In this document: positions 42,245 to 51,145 of the stretch, piece by piece | How positions within the stretch are numbered: position 1 is the first letter of the stretch | Layout of the letters: each line of letters opens with the position of its first letter | Assembly: GCF_009928525.1 (NCBI RefSeq) | Contig: NZ_JAABOK010000001.1 | Location: 712,766-776,765 of the forward strand | Length of the DNA: 64,000 nucleotides | DNA from: Chitinophaga solisilvae | GTDB taxonomy: Bacteria; Bacteroidota; Bacteroidia; Chitinophagales; Chitinophagaceae | Reading direction: 5' to 3' | Position numbers and translations under genes: made by a program | Notes under the pieces: model-generated | What the model saw: only the letters and a program-made list of their open reading frames with translations | Databases searched by the model: none | Told to the model about the DNA's origin: nothing

Positions 42245-44182
42245 TTGAGAAAGGAACTGAAAATATTAACTACCATAACTGTTGCCTGCTGGCTGATTTG
42301 CTGGCACTGCAGCGCGTTCGCAAATGGCTGCGCAAGGCAGATACCATCTGTGCAGGACACTGTTCCCAGAAAGGATACAGTGGCTAAAAAGAATGGACTG
42401 ATGCATAAAATCAGTGAATACCGGGATTCCCTGCGCAATAAGGAATACCGGCAGTCCTTCATCAAACGTATTACCCGCCAGGATGTGCCCGAACCTGCCG
42501 ACGAACAGGATAGTACCATCATCAAAAGTGAGGCATATTTTACCCCCTTTGTGGGAAAAGTCATCAGAAATATCTACTACAGGAAGGTAAAGGTATTCGG
42601 ACCACGGAACATTAACGATACCAGCTTTACCACCAGTATGAAACTCATTCACCTGGCCAACCGGCTGCATTACGACTCCAGGGAATGGGTAATCCGGCAG
42701 TCGCTGTTCTTCCGGGAAAATGAACGCCTGGACCCGTTCGAGATGGCAGACAATGAACGTTACCTGCGTAACCGCCCTTTTATCCAGGATGCCCGTATAC
42801 ACGTGAAAAATCCTGAGCACTCCTCAGATTCTGTAGATATAGAAGTAGTAACGAAAGATGTATTCGAATACGGCGCCGACCTGTCGCAGTTCAGTGCGAA
42901 GGATATCAAGGCGCGGGTATCCAACAATGACCTCTTCGGAGCCGGACAGGGACTGCAGGTCGGGTTCCAGTGGCGGAGTGACTACACACCCACCTGGAAT
43001 ACCGAAGTACGCTATACCAAATATAACCTGCTGGGGTCTTTCGTTGACGTGTCAGCAGGTTATACTACCCTGAACAACTACCTCCCCCTGGATACCAACG
43101 TATATGAGGGTACGATATACCTGAATCTGAACCGCCCCCTGTACCGCAATGCCGCCAAATGGGTAGGCGGACTGTCGCTGGCCAGCAGCTGGTCCATCAA
43201 TATCCGGGGCGCTGAACCACAGGAAGCGGATAGCCTTTACCGTGATTACCGCTATATGGTGATTGATGGCTGGTTCGGGTATAACTTTATCAATAACTAT
43301 AAACACGACGGCACTATCGGCAACAAGCCGAATTTTGCTATCCTGGCGCGGCACTTCAACCTGGACTTCCAGCGGCAGCCCGACCAGCTGAAGTTCCGGA
43401 CAGATCCTGTATATAACGATCACCGTTATTATCTGCTGGAACTGCAGGTTTACCGGCTGGACTATTTCAAGGCGCACCATTTCTTCGGCTTCGGCAGAAC
43501 AGAGGATATCCCGCTGGGATACAATATCAGCGCTACCAGCGGATGGGAGAGCTGGAAGGACCGCCGCCGCATGTATACGGGGCTGGAAGTCCAGAAATAC
43601 TGGCTGACCAGGCGGCAGGGACTTTTTAATACAACCGTTGGCGTTAGTAGCTTCTGGCAGCGCAGGCCGGAAGATGCCGTCATCCATGCCCGGCTGGAAT
43701 ACTACAGTCGTCTGCTCAATGTACGTAAGTCGCGCTTCCGGCAGTTCCTGAATATTGATTATCTCAATAACCCCAACAACTTTTTCTACAAGCCTCTTAA
43801 CATTAATATGGAAAATGGTATATGGGGCTACCGCGACACCAAACTTAATGGATTCCAGCGCCTCAATGCGGGAGCAGAAACCGTGTACTACAGCCCGCTG
43901 AAATTCCTCGGGTTTAAATTTAATTTCTTTACTTCCCTGCAGGCATCCATGCTGACTGCCAAAAGCGACGATCTCTTTAAAAACCCCATATACCTGGGCG
44001 TAGGCGGCGGCTTCAGGGTACGTAATGAGAACCTTTCCCTCAATACCATCAAGGTATCCGGGTATTACTTCCCCAATGCACCGCCGCCGATGAAGAATTT
44101 CCAGCTTGAAATTACCACTATCGTGGATTTCCGGTTCGATATATCCGCACTTAAAGCTCCCGGATTTTTGAGCTTCAGATAG
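42245..44182 (+). CDS. BamA/TamA-like outer membrane protein with POTRA domain
   Basis: A 645-residue protein starting at TTG, chosen because it gives a good signal peptide (RKELKILTTITVACWLICW, cleavage after AFA) and lies just after a candidate promoter; no ATG fits. A POTRA-like region covers about 95-190 (YYRKVKVFGPRNIND and PFIQDARIHV) and the rest is a beta-barrel with many aromatic-ended strands. Bacteroidota have several such proteins beside the main BamA; roles include surface lipoprotein or outer-membrane insertion. No partners are adjacent. Confidence 0.8.
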   Translation: MRKELKILTTITVACWLICWHCSAFANGCARQIPSVQDTVPRKDTVAKKNGLMHKISEYRDSLRNKEYRQSFIKRITRQDVPEPADEQDSTIIKSEAYFTPFVGKVIRNIYYRKVKVFGPRNINDTSFTTSMKLIHLANRLHYDSREWVIRQSLFFRENERLDPFEMADNERYLRNRPFIQDARIHVKNPEHSSDSVDIEVVTKDVFEYGADLSQFSAKDIKARVSNNDLFGAGQGLQVGFQWRSDYTPTWNTEVRYTKYNLLGSFVDVSAGYTTLNNYLPLDTNVYEGTIYLNLNRPLYRNAAKWVGGLSLASSWSINIRGAEPQEADSLYRDYRYMVIDGWFGYNFINNYKHDGTIGNKPNFAILARHFNLDFQRQPDQLKFRTDPVYNDHRYYLLELQVYRLDYFKAHHFFGFGRTEDIPLGYNISATSGWESWKDRRRMYTGLEVQKYWLTRRQGLFNTTVGVSSFWQRRPEDAVIHARLEYYSRLLNVRKSRFRQFLNIDYLNNPNNFFYKPLNINMENGIWGYRDTKLNGFQRLNAGAETVYYSPLKFLGFKFNFFTSLQASMLTAKSDDLFKNPIYLGVGGGFRVRNENLSLNTIKVSGYYFPNAPPPMKNFQLEITTIVDFRFDISALKAPGFLSFR

Positions 44183-44251
44183 TATACCTTTACCCGGAAA
44201 ATTTCCGGCCCTTTGTTTGCCGGTGCTAGGATGAATTAAATTTCAGCTGCT

Positions 44252-45322
44252 ATGCAATGGCCCGACTCTCTTACCCGATTGTTTGATATTACTTACCCGG
44301 TTATCCAGGCGCCCATGCTGGGCATTACTACTCCTGCCATGGTAGCGGAAATCAGCAATAACGGCGGACTTGGTTCCCTGCCGGTAGGCGGCCAGCCTCC
44401 CGAAAAAACGGCTGCCCTGATCCGGGAAGTGAAGGCGCTGACTTCAAAACCCTTCGCGGTGAACCTGTTCACCTACGAGATGCCACCGAGGCCCCACGCG
44501 GCTACCTTCGACCGTATGCAGGAATTCCTGCAGTTCCTCTACGGAGCAAATCGCCTGGCTGCCCCGCCGGTAGATATGGACAGTATCCGTATCTATTCCT
44601 ATAAGGAACAGGTACCGGTGCTGCTGGCAGAAGGAATAAAGGCAGTGAGCTATACTTTCGGGATGCCGGATGCGGAAAGCATGGCACAGCTTAAATCTGC
44701 CGGATGCATATTAACAGGTACTGCCACTTCGGTTGCGGAGGCAGCAGCCGTAGCGGCGGCAGGGGCAGATGCCGTTGTGATGCAGGGAATAGAAGCCGGC
44801 GGTCACCGGGGAAGTTTCCTGGCGGGAGAGCTGCCACTGGTAGGTATGCAGGCGCTGGTCAGGCAGGCGGTGAACCGTACAGGCATTCCCGTTATTGCGG
44901 CCGGAGGTATCGGTGATGGTAAGGGTATTGCCGCGGCGCTGATGCTGGGCGCTGCAGGTGTGCAGCTGGGAAGCGTATTTCTGCGCAGCCCGGAGAGCGC
45001 TGCCGGCAAGGCGCACAAGGAGCATATCGCCGCTGCAACGGATACGGCTACACGCCTTACACGTGTTTTCACCGGACGCTGGGCGAGGGGAATTCCGAAT
45101 TTGTTTATGGAAGAAATAGAGGCCTCAGGGCTGATGCTCAACCAGTATCCCATTCAGGATGTGTTGACGCAGCCTATGCGTCAGGTAGCCAGAGAACTGG
45201 ATAATACAGATTTTACGGTCATGTGGGCGGGGCAGTCTGCGCATATGGCGCCGGCGCTTCCTGCTGCTGTCATCTTCCGGGAGCTGGTGACAGCAACAGA
45301 AAAGGCCTGGTCTTATCAGTAG
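44252..45322 (+). CDS. Nitronate monooxygenase
   Basis: A 356-residue FMN enzyme of the 2-nitropropane dioxygenase family. Signatures are YPVIQAPMLGITTPAMVAEISNNGGLGSLP near the N-terminus (in pieces), EAGGHRGSFL with the catalytic His of class II enzymes (GGHRG), and IPVIAAGGIGDGKGIAAAL and GAAGVQLGSVFL of the phosphate-binding barrel. It oxidises alkyl nitronates. Its stop overlaps the stop region of the convergent DUF1089-type gene by 7 bases. Confidence 0.93.
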   Translation: MQWPDSLTRLFDITYPVIQAPMLGITTPAMVAEISNNGGLGSLPVGGQPPEKTAALIREVKALTSKPFAVNLFTYEMPPRPHAATFDRMQEFLQFLYGANRLAAPPVDMDSIRIYSYKEQVPVLLAEGIKAVSYTFGMPDAESMAQLKSAGCILTGTATSVAEAAAVAAAGADAVVMQGIEAGGHRGSFLAGELPLVGMQALVRQAVNRTGIPVIAAGGIGDGKGIAAALMLGAAGVQLGSVFLRSPESAAGKAHKEHIAAATDTATRLTRVFTGRWARGIPNLFMEEIEASGLMLNQYPIQDVLTQPMRQVARELDNTDFTVMWAGQSAHMAPALPAAVIFRELVTATEKAWSYQ

Positions 45323-45864
45323 ATGCGTTTAAAGATACCCGGGTAATCTTTTACCAGCGCATGTTCATCAAAAGGTATTTCTGCGCTGAAACCTGAATCG
45401 GCATTTTCGTACAGATACATCCTGTCATCCAGTTTGGTGTAGTGCTGTTCTACTTTCTGCAGTTCAAATTCAGGCAGCCTGATATAGAGCATGTTCAGCG
45501 TTTTCTTTTCATTCAGGTCAAAATGCATACGCCGCACAGGTAAGGTATTGGTAAACGGCGTCAGGGAAATATCTATATCAATGCAATCATCAAAAGCATC
45601 TATGTGATTGCCTTCCTTGTCAAACCAGTGGCCATGCAGATCTGATGTGAGTTTTAACTCCATCGGCTCCTTACCCTGCAGTTTTACATGAAAGGAAGAT
45701 ACTTTCCATTCCGCTGTGATGGCTATTTCATAGTGAATGGAAAAGGGCGTGTTTTCCGCAAAGCCGGTAATGTTTCCTTTGGCGACACTTTGATGTTCTA
45801 AATGCTCCAGTTCAAAATACTCAGTTGCAGGCCATCTGGTAGCCTGCCATACAATTGGTGCCAT
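45316..45864 (-). CDS. Putative glycolipid-binding protein (DUF1089 type)
   Basis: A 182-residue protein of the glycolipid-binding family (Pfam PF06475 type). It starts with MAPIVWQATRWPATEYFELE and has the conserved DLHGHWFDKEGN and later PVRRMHFDLNEKKTLNMLYI segments. No signal peptide is seen. It is probably co-transcribed behind the fdhD-YdeP genes, three bases away, on the same strand. Function unproven. Confidence 0.8.
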   Translation of the reverse strand: MAPIVWQATRWPATEYFELEHLEHQSVAKGNITGFAENTPFSIHYEIAITAEWKVSSFHVKLQGKEPMELKLTSDLHGHWFDKEGNHIDAFDDCIDIDISLTPFTNTLPVRRMHFDLNEKKTLNMLYIRLPEFELQKVEQHYTKLDDRMYLYENADSGFSAEIPFDEHALVKDYPGIFKRIY

Positions 45865-45867
45865 GTC

Positions 45868-48171
45868 CTATTTTTTTATGTCTGATGGTTTTATTCGGAT
45901 GATAACCAGCTTGGAAGTTGGTGTATTACTTTTGTCTGCCACGCTGTTAACCGGCACCAGCACATTGGTTTCCGGGAAGTAGGTGGCAGTGCATTTTTCC
46001 GGTATGTTGTAGGATACAATGATGAAGCCTTTTGCTACCCGCTCCGTAGAGCCGTGATAGTTATACAGGTCCACAATATCGCCCGGCCGGAATCCGGCGG
46101 CGGCGACATCTCCGGCATTCATGAAAATAACCCTTCTTTCATGGTGCACGCCGCGGTAACGGTCATCCAGTCCGTATATGGTGGTATTGAACTGATCGTG
46201 GCTGCGGATGGTCATCATCATGTATTCTCCCGGCTGCAACAGCGTTTCGGTAACAGGGGCTATATTAAAGCCGGCTTTACTGTCGGGGGTGTCAAACTGC
46301 CCGTTGCGGGAGCAGTTGGGCAGATAGAATCCGCCGGGATGCCGCACACGGTCATTATACTGTTCAAATCCGGGGATGACTTTCTCGATGGCATCCCGGA
46401 TCAGGTCATAATGCTGCGTATAAGTCTTCCAGGGCACTCGGGATTGCTCTCCGAACAGGGCCTGTGCCAGTTCGCAGACAATGGCCGGCTCACTTTTCAG
46501 GTGAGGTGAAACCGGGTCCAGGTTGCCTTTGGACATCTGTACCACACCCATGGAGTTTTCGCAGGTAACAAACTGCGTAACGCCCTGCTGCAGGTCTTTA
46601 TCGCTGCGGCCAAGGCAGGGGAGTATCAGTGCTTCCCGGCCGTGTACTATATGACTGCGGTTTAACTTCGTAGATACGTGCACGGTAAGGCGGCAGTTAC
46701 GCAGGGCCTGAGCTGTAAAGAGCGTATCCGGGGTGGCTGACAGGAAATTGCCTCCCATGGCAATGAACACTTTCGCATCGCCGCGGTGCATGGCCTGAAT
46801 GGCGGCCACTACATCGTATCCATGTTCCTGTGGTGGCCGGAAACCGTAGGTAGCTTCAATTTTATTCAGCAGCCTGGCAGCAGGCTTCTCATAGATACCC
46901 ATGGTTCTGTCACCCTGCACGTTGCTGTGCCCGCGTACGGGGCAGGTACCTGCTCCGGGCTTGCCGATGCTGCCTTTGAGGAGCAGCAGGTTCACAATTT
47001 CCCGGATGGTGTCTACCGCATTTTTATGTTGGGTAAGCCCCATCGCCCAGCAGGCAATGATCTTCCTTTTATGCAGCAGCGCATGTGCGGCTTTCCTTAT
47101 CAGCTCCGGCGCTACGCCGCTGGCGGCGGCCAGCCGGGCAAAATCATGCTGCCGCAGATGCGTGATGTAATCCGTATAGCCGGAAGTCTTTTCCCCGATA
47201 AATGCCTGGTCGAAAACAGTTCCGGGATGTTTATCTTCTTCTTCCAGCAGGAGCAGTAGTATTGCTTTCAGCAAAGCCATATCTCCGTTGATCTTTACCT
47301 GCAGGAAAATATCCGTCAGGTCAGATTTGATCTGCAGCATGCCTTTAACCGTCTGCGGATTGAGAAAACTTATCAGGCCGGTTTCCGGTAAGGGGTTGAC
47401 GGAGATAATGGTGGCGCCGCCTGCTTTGGCTTTCTGTAAAGCCGTCAGCATACGGGGATGATTGGTACCAGGGTTCTGGCCCAGTATCATAATCACTTCT
47501 GCTTCATAAAAATCTTCCAGGGTTACAGAGCCTTTCCCGATGCCGACAGCTTCTCCCAGCGCAACGCCGCTGGATTCATGGCACATATTGGAGCAGTCTG
47601 GCAGGTTGTTCGTACCATATTCCCGTACCATCAGCTGATACAGGAAAGCGGCTTCATTGCTGGTTCTTCCGGAAGTATAAAAAACAGCTTCATGGGGAGA
47701 AGACAGCGCGTGCAGGTGATCAGCAATTTTGCCGAAGGCATCCTGCCATGATACAGGCGTATAATGGGTGGCATCGGGTGCGAGGTACATGGGCTGGGCA
47801 ATTCGTCCCATCTTGCCGATTTCATAATCTGTAAGCAACCCCAGCGAAGCGACGCTGTTCGCTGCAAAAAAATCAGGCAGCAATCTTTTGGTGGTAGCTT
47901 CTTCTGCAACGGCTTTAGCGCCGTTTTCACAGTATTCGCCAATAGGGGAGCGGTCGTCATCCGGATCGGGCCAGGCACAGCCAGGGCAGTCAAAACCATC
48001 TTTCTGATTCAGTTCCAGCAGGGCTTTCATACCTCTGAAGGCATTCATTTCTGCCAGAATATGCTTCACGCTTGAAATGACTGCCGGAATGCCGGCGGCC
48101 ACTGTAGCGGGTTTGCTTAGTCTGATGCCGGTAAACCGTACCGGATTTTCCACACCTGTTTCTTGCATCAT
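45868..48171 (-). CDS. YdeP/FdhF-family molybdopterin oxidoreductase
   Basis: A 767-residue molybdo-enzyme of the YdeP class. The segments DGFDCPGCAWPDPDDDRS (seen in pieces), FYTSGRTSNEAAFLYQ, and SNMCHESSGVALGEAVGIG with the Cys-His-Glu metal-ligand site are typical. Lacking an N-terminal ferredoxin domain, it resembles YdeP, linked to acid resistance in E. coli, rather than true formate dehydrogenases. Substrate is unknown. FdhD, which supplies sulfur to the molybdenum cofactor, overlaps by 4 bases upstream, so they form a unit. Confidence 0.92.
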   Translation of the reverse strand: MMQETGVENPVRFTGIRLSKPATVAAGIPAVISSVKHILAEMNAFRGMKALLELNQKDGFDCPGCAWPDPDDDRSPIGEYCENGAKAVAEEATTKRLLPDFFAANSVASLGLLTDYEIGKMGRIAQPMYLAPDATHYTPVSWQDAFGKIADHLHALSSPHEAVFYTSGRTSNEAAFLYQLMVREYGTNNLPDCSNMCHESSGVALGEAVGIGKGSVTLEDFYEAEVIMILGQNPGTNHPRMLTALQKAKAGGATIISVNPLPETGLISFLNPQTVKGMLQIKSDLTDIFLQVKINGDMALLKAILLLLLEEEDKHPGTVFDQAFIGEKTSGYTDYITHLRQHDFARLAAASGVAPELIRKAAHALLHKRKIIACWAMGLTQHKNAVDTIREIVNLLLLKGSIGKPGAGTCPVRGHSNVQGDRTMGIYEKPAARLLNKIEATYGFRPPQEHGYDVVAAIQAMHRGDAKVFIAMGGNFLSATPDTLFTAQALRNCRLTVHVSTKLNRSHIVHGREALILPCLGRSDKDLQQGVTQFVTCENSMGVVQMSKGNLDPVSPHLKSEPAIVCELAQALFGEQSRVPWKTYTQHYDLIRDAIEKVIPGFEQYNDRVRHPGGFYLPNCSRNGQFDTPDSKAGFNIAPVTETLLQPGEYMMMTIRSHDQFNTTIYGLDDRYRGVHHERRVIFMNAGDVAAAGFRPGDIVDLYNYHGSTERVAKGFIIVSYNIPEKCTATYFPETNVLVPVNSVADKSNTPTSKLVIIRIKPSDIKK

Positions 48172-49001
48172 AATGACATCTTTATGCGTTCTGCACCGCT
48201 GTAAATGTTAAAGCGCTTTTCTCTCAGAAATCCGATCAGCGTGATCCCCCAGGATTCGGCCATAGACACGGCCAGGCTGGAAGGTGCGCCCACAGCGGCA
48301 ATCACAGGTATGTTGGCCATGGCGGCCTTCTGTATCAGTTCAAATCCTGCGCGGCCGCTCAGCAGTAACAGCTGTGATTGTAAAGGTAATAAATTCAGTT
48401 GCATGGCAGCGCCGATGACTTTATCTACGGCATTGTGCCTGCCGATATCTTCACGCAGCAGCAGTAATTTGCCGGCAGCATCAAAGAGCGCGGCGGCGTG
48501 TAACCCGCCCGTGGAGGCGAATACAGCCTGTTCCTGTTGCAAGGTTTCCGGCAACGCATAGATAATGTCTGCCGGGATCTGCAGCTGCAGCCGGCTGCTA
48601 ACGGTAACGCCTGTATGTATACCGGCGATGCTGGATTTACCGCATACGCCACAGGCGGCAGTAGCCTGAAAGTTACGCTGACTGTGCTGCAGACTTGGAA
48701 TAATATTTTCTTTCAGGGAGATGGTGGCAACGCTGCCATCTGTTTCATGGGAAATCCGGATATGGGTAATGGCATCCTGTTTACTGATGATGCCTTCGGT
48801 AAATAAGAATCCGGCTGCCAGTTCTTCATCATGGCCGGGCGTCCGCATCGTCACAGAGATATTCTGCTGCCGCCGGTTGTGGGTCGGGCCATGTATGAGT
48901 CTTATCTCCAGCGGTTCTTCCGTGGCCAGCACATCGTCTGTTTCAATAACGCTGGCAGCCACTACTTTTTTGATTCTTTTATTCACAACGGGATTTGTCA
49001 T
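48168..49001 (-). CDS. fdhD: Formate dehydrogenase accessory sulfurtransferase FdhD
   Basis: A 277-residue protein that transfers sulfur from a cysteine desulfurase to the molybdenum cofactor of formate dehydrogenase-type enzymes. The functional CGVCGK motif has Cys117 and Cys120. Other signs are EELAAGFLFTEGI and SRAGFEL-like segments (LLSGRAGFELIQKA). Length is typical. It overlaps the YdeP-type gene by 4 bases, so translation is coupled, and the substrate enzyme is almost certainly that gene product. Confidence 0.95.
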   Translation of the reverse strand: MTNPVVNKRIKKVVAASVIETDDVLATEEPLEIRLIHGPTHNRRQQNISVTMRTPGHDEELAAGFLFTEGIISKQDAITHIRISHETDGSVATISLKENIIPSLQHSQRNFQATAACGVCGKSSIAGIHTGVTVSSRLQLQIPADIIYALPETLQQEQAVFASTGGLHAAALFDAAGKLLLLREDIGRHNAVDKVIGAAMQLNLLPLQSQLLLLSGRAGFELIQKAAMANIPVIAAVGAPSSLAVSMAESWGITLIGFLREKRFNIYSGAERIKMSL

Positions 49002-49009
49002 ACCTAAAT

Positions 49010-50020
49010 TTACACTTTCACAATCATCTTACCACTGTTACGGCCGGAAAATAATCCCAGTAATGCCTCCGGCAGTTTATCAAAACCCTCTTCAATTGTT
49101 TCGCGGTACCTGATTTTCCCCGCCTTTACCCATTCCACCAGTTGTTGCATGCCTTCGTGATACCTGCCTGCATAGTTGCCGATGGTAAAGCCCTGCATCA
49201 ATACGCTGAATTTGGTAAGGGTAGGCTGAACACGGGGACCTGTCGGGGTTTCAGTGCTGTTATAGAGGGATATGGAGCCGCAGACAGGTATGCGCGCGAA
49301 AAAATTGAGGTGTTCCATGACGGCGTCGGAAACAGGGCCACCCACATTATCGAAGTATACATCTACACCATTAGGGCATGCGGAAGCAATAGCAGCGCTG
49401 ATATTAAGGTTATCCTTGTAATCCACTGCGGCGTCAAAATTGAATTCATCTGTGAGCAGCCTGATTTTTTCCGGTCCTCCGGCAATACCGACTACCCGGC
49501 AGCCATGTATTTTGGCAATTTGTCCGACTACCAGCCCTACTGCGCCGGCAGCGCCGGAAACGACCACGGTTTCCCCGCTTTTAGGTTTGCCGATATCCAT
49601 CAGTCCGAAGTAGGCCGTGAGTCCGGGCATACCGAGTATGCCCAGGTAATAGGTGGGCGGAACGCCGGGATCTGTTTTACGCAGGGTGTCTCCGGTGAAG
49701 ATGGCGGCGGTAGCCCAGGGGAAAAAAGGCTTTTTGCCGGTGGGTATTACCAGGTCACCCTCCCGGAAGCGGCTGTCTTTGCTGGCGATCACTTCACCCA
49801 CGCCACCGCTTTCTATGGGTTCGTTAATCCGGAAGGGGGGAATATAGGATTTCTCCTCCTTCATACGTCCCCGCAGGTAAGGATCTACGGATATGTAAAC
49901 GGGTTTCACCAGTACCTGCCCGTCGGTAATATCGGGGAGGGTAGCGGTGGTGGTGCTGAAGTTGTTCATATCGGGCATTCCATCGGGACGGGAAGCCAGC
50001 AGGATCTGTTTTATGTCCAT
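49010..50020 (-). CDS. NADP-dependent medium-chain reductase (MDR)
   Basis: A 336-residue zinc-free reductase of the leukotriene B4 dehydrogenase/curcumin reductase class. Signatures are VKPVYISVDPYLRGRM, GMPGLTAYFGLMDIGKP and the nucleotide-binding GAAGAVGLVVGQIAKI, with VDYKD further on. It reduces activated double bonds with NADPH. It starts 9 bases from fdhD but no functional link is evident. The ATG used gives the standard MDIKQILLASRP start. Confidence 0.9.
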   Translation of the reverse strand: MDIKQILLASRPDGMPDMNNFSTTTATLPDITDGQVLVKPVYISVDPYLRGRMKEEKSYIPPFRINEPIESGGVGEVIASKDSRFREGDLVIPTGKKPFFPWATAAIFTGDTLRKTDPGVPPTYYLGILGMPGLTAYFGLMDIGKPKSGETVVVSGAAGAVGLVVGQIAKIHGCRVVGIAGGPEKIRLLTDEFNFDAAVDYKDNLNISAAIASACPNGVDVYFDNVGGPVSDAVMEHLNFFARIPVCGSISLYNSTETPTGPRVQPTLTKFSVLMQGFTIGNYAGRYHEGMQQLVEWVKAGKIRYRETIEEGFDKLPEALLGLFSGRNSGKMIVKV

Positions 50021-50154
50021 ATTACAATGAATTAAAAAGCTGTCTTTAATTAACGGCAGGAAAAAGACTTTTGTTTGAAGGGATTATTGAATAAAGATAT
50101 TGGGTAAAGGTGTATTTTCGGGGCGGAAAATTAACCACTAAACCCTACACTATT

Positions 50155-51009
50155 ATGCGTTTGGATGATGAAAGAATGAGCGACAACGTCGAGAAGCGTT
50201 CCGGTGGCGGAATGCGTACGCTGGGCATTGGCGGCGGTATCGGCGGTATTATTGTCATTGTGCTCGCCCTTTTCCTGAAGCAGGACCCGCAACAGATCAG
50301 CCAGGCCTTACAGCAGGTCCAGGGCCCTGCCCAGGAGGGTCAGTCAGAACAGCTGACATCTGCCAATGCTAGTGCTATTGAAGCATTTTCCTCGAAGGTA
50401 CTGGCCAGCACGGAAGATGTGTGGCAGCAGCAATTTGAACAGCTGAATCTGAAGTATGAAAAGCCGAAGATGATCCTGTTCACCGGTGGTACCACCTCCG
50501 GCTGCGGTATGGCGGAATCAGCCATGGGGCCGTTTTACTGCCCTGCGGATGACAAGGTATACCTGGACGTAACTTTCTTTACCGAGCTGGAAGAACGTTT
50601 CGGGGTGAAAGGCGATTTTGCAAAGGCATATGTTATCGCGCATGAGGTAGGCCACCATGTACAAAACCTGCTGGGCATCAGCCGCAAAGTGCAGGCTATG
50701 CGCAGCCGCCTCAGCGAAAAGGAATACAACAAACTCTCCGTAAAACTGGAACTCCAGGCCGATTTCCTCGCAGGCCTCTGGGCTAACCACGCCGACAAGA
50801 TGAGAAAAATCCTGGAACCTGGTGATATCGAATCCGGCTTAAATGCCGCCAGCGCCGTAGGCGATGATAAACTCCAGCAGGCAGGCACCGGCCGCATTGT
50901 CCCCGACGCCTTCACCCACGGTACCTCCGAACAACGCATGTTCTGGTTTAAGAAAGGCTATGAGACAGGGGATTTGTCGCAGGGGGATACGGGATTGGGG
51001 TTGAAGTAA
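50155..51009 (+). CDS. Neutral zinc metallopeptidase (YpfJ/KPN_02809 type)
   Basis: A 284-residue protein from MRLDDERMSDN; an upstream reading adds 15 non-conserved residues. One N-terminal membrane helix (about 25-42, LGIGGGIGGIIVIVLALFL) anchors it. The catalytic motif is AHEVGHH (HExxH), and GCGMAESAMGPFYCPAD and KLELQADFLAGLWANH are family hallmarks; the last holds a third zinc ligand. Substrates are unknown. Its final codons and stop lie in the left arm of palindrome 9. Confidence 0.9.
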   Translation: MRLDDERMSDNVEKRSGGGMRTLGIGGGIGGIIVIVLALFLKQDPQQISQALQQVQGPAQEGQSEQLTSANASAIEAFSSKVLASTEDVWQQQFEQLNLKYEKPKMILFTGGTTSGCGMAESAMGPFYCPADDKVYLDVTFFTELEERFGVKGDFAKAYVIAHEVGHHVQNLLGISRKVQAMRSRLSEKEYNKLSVKLELQADFLAGLWANHADKMRKILEPGDIESGLNAASAVGDDKLQQAGTGRIVPDAFTHGTSEQRMFWFKKGYETGDLSQGDTGLGLK

Positions 51010-51145
51010 TTACGAATTACGAATGTAGGCGCGTAGATTAAAACGAAGAGGAAAGGTGATATTTAATAGTTATCACCTTTCCTCTTCGTTTTAATCTACG
51101 CGCCTACATTCGTAATTCGCAATTCGTAATTCGTAATTACTTCAA
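51001..51145. repeat. Long palindrome 9 (heptad arms), covering two convergent stop codons
   Basis: Both arms begin TTGAAGTAATTACG. On the plus strand this is the last Leu, Lys and TAA of the metallopeptidase; on the minus strand the same letters carry the TGA of pncB in another frame. The left arm has two heptads and the right four, so they differ by two whole heptads. The inner stem (GTAGGCGCGTAGATTAAAACG then AAGAGGAAAGGTGATA) is perfect and has drifted from the family core (GCGTAGATTAAAACG). Confidence 0.94.

Noticed and set aside
49142..50035. A 297-residue reading frame opposite the MDR reductase
   Set aside because: It is the antisense shadow of a well-recognised enzyme and has no family-like sequence.
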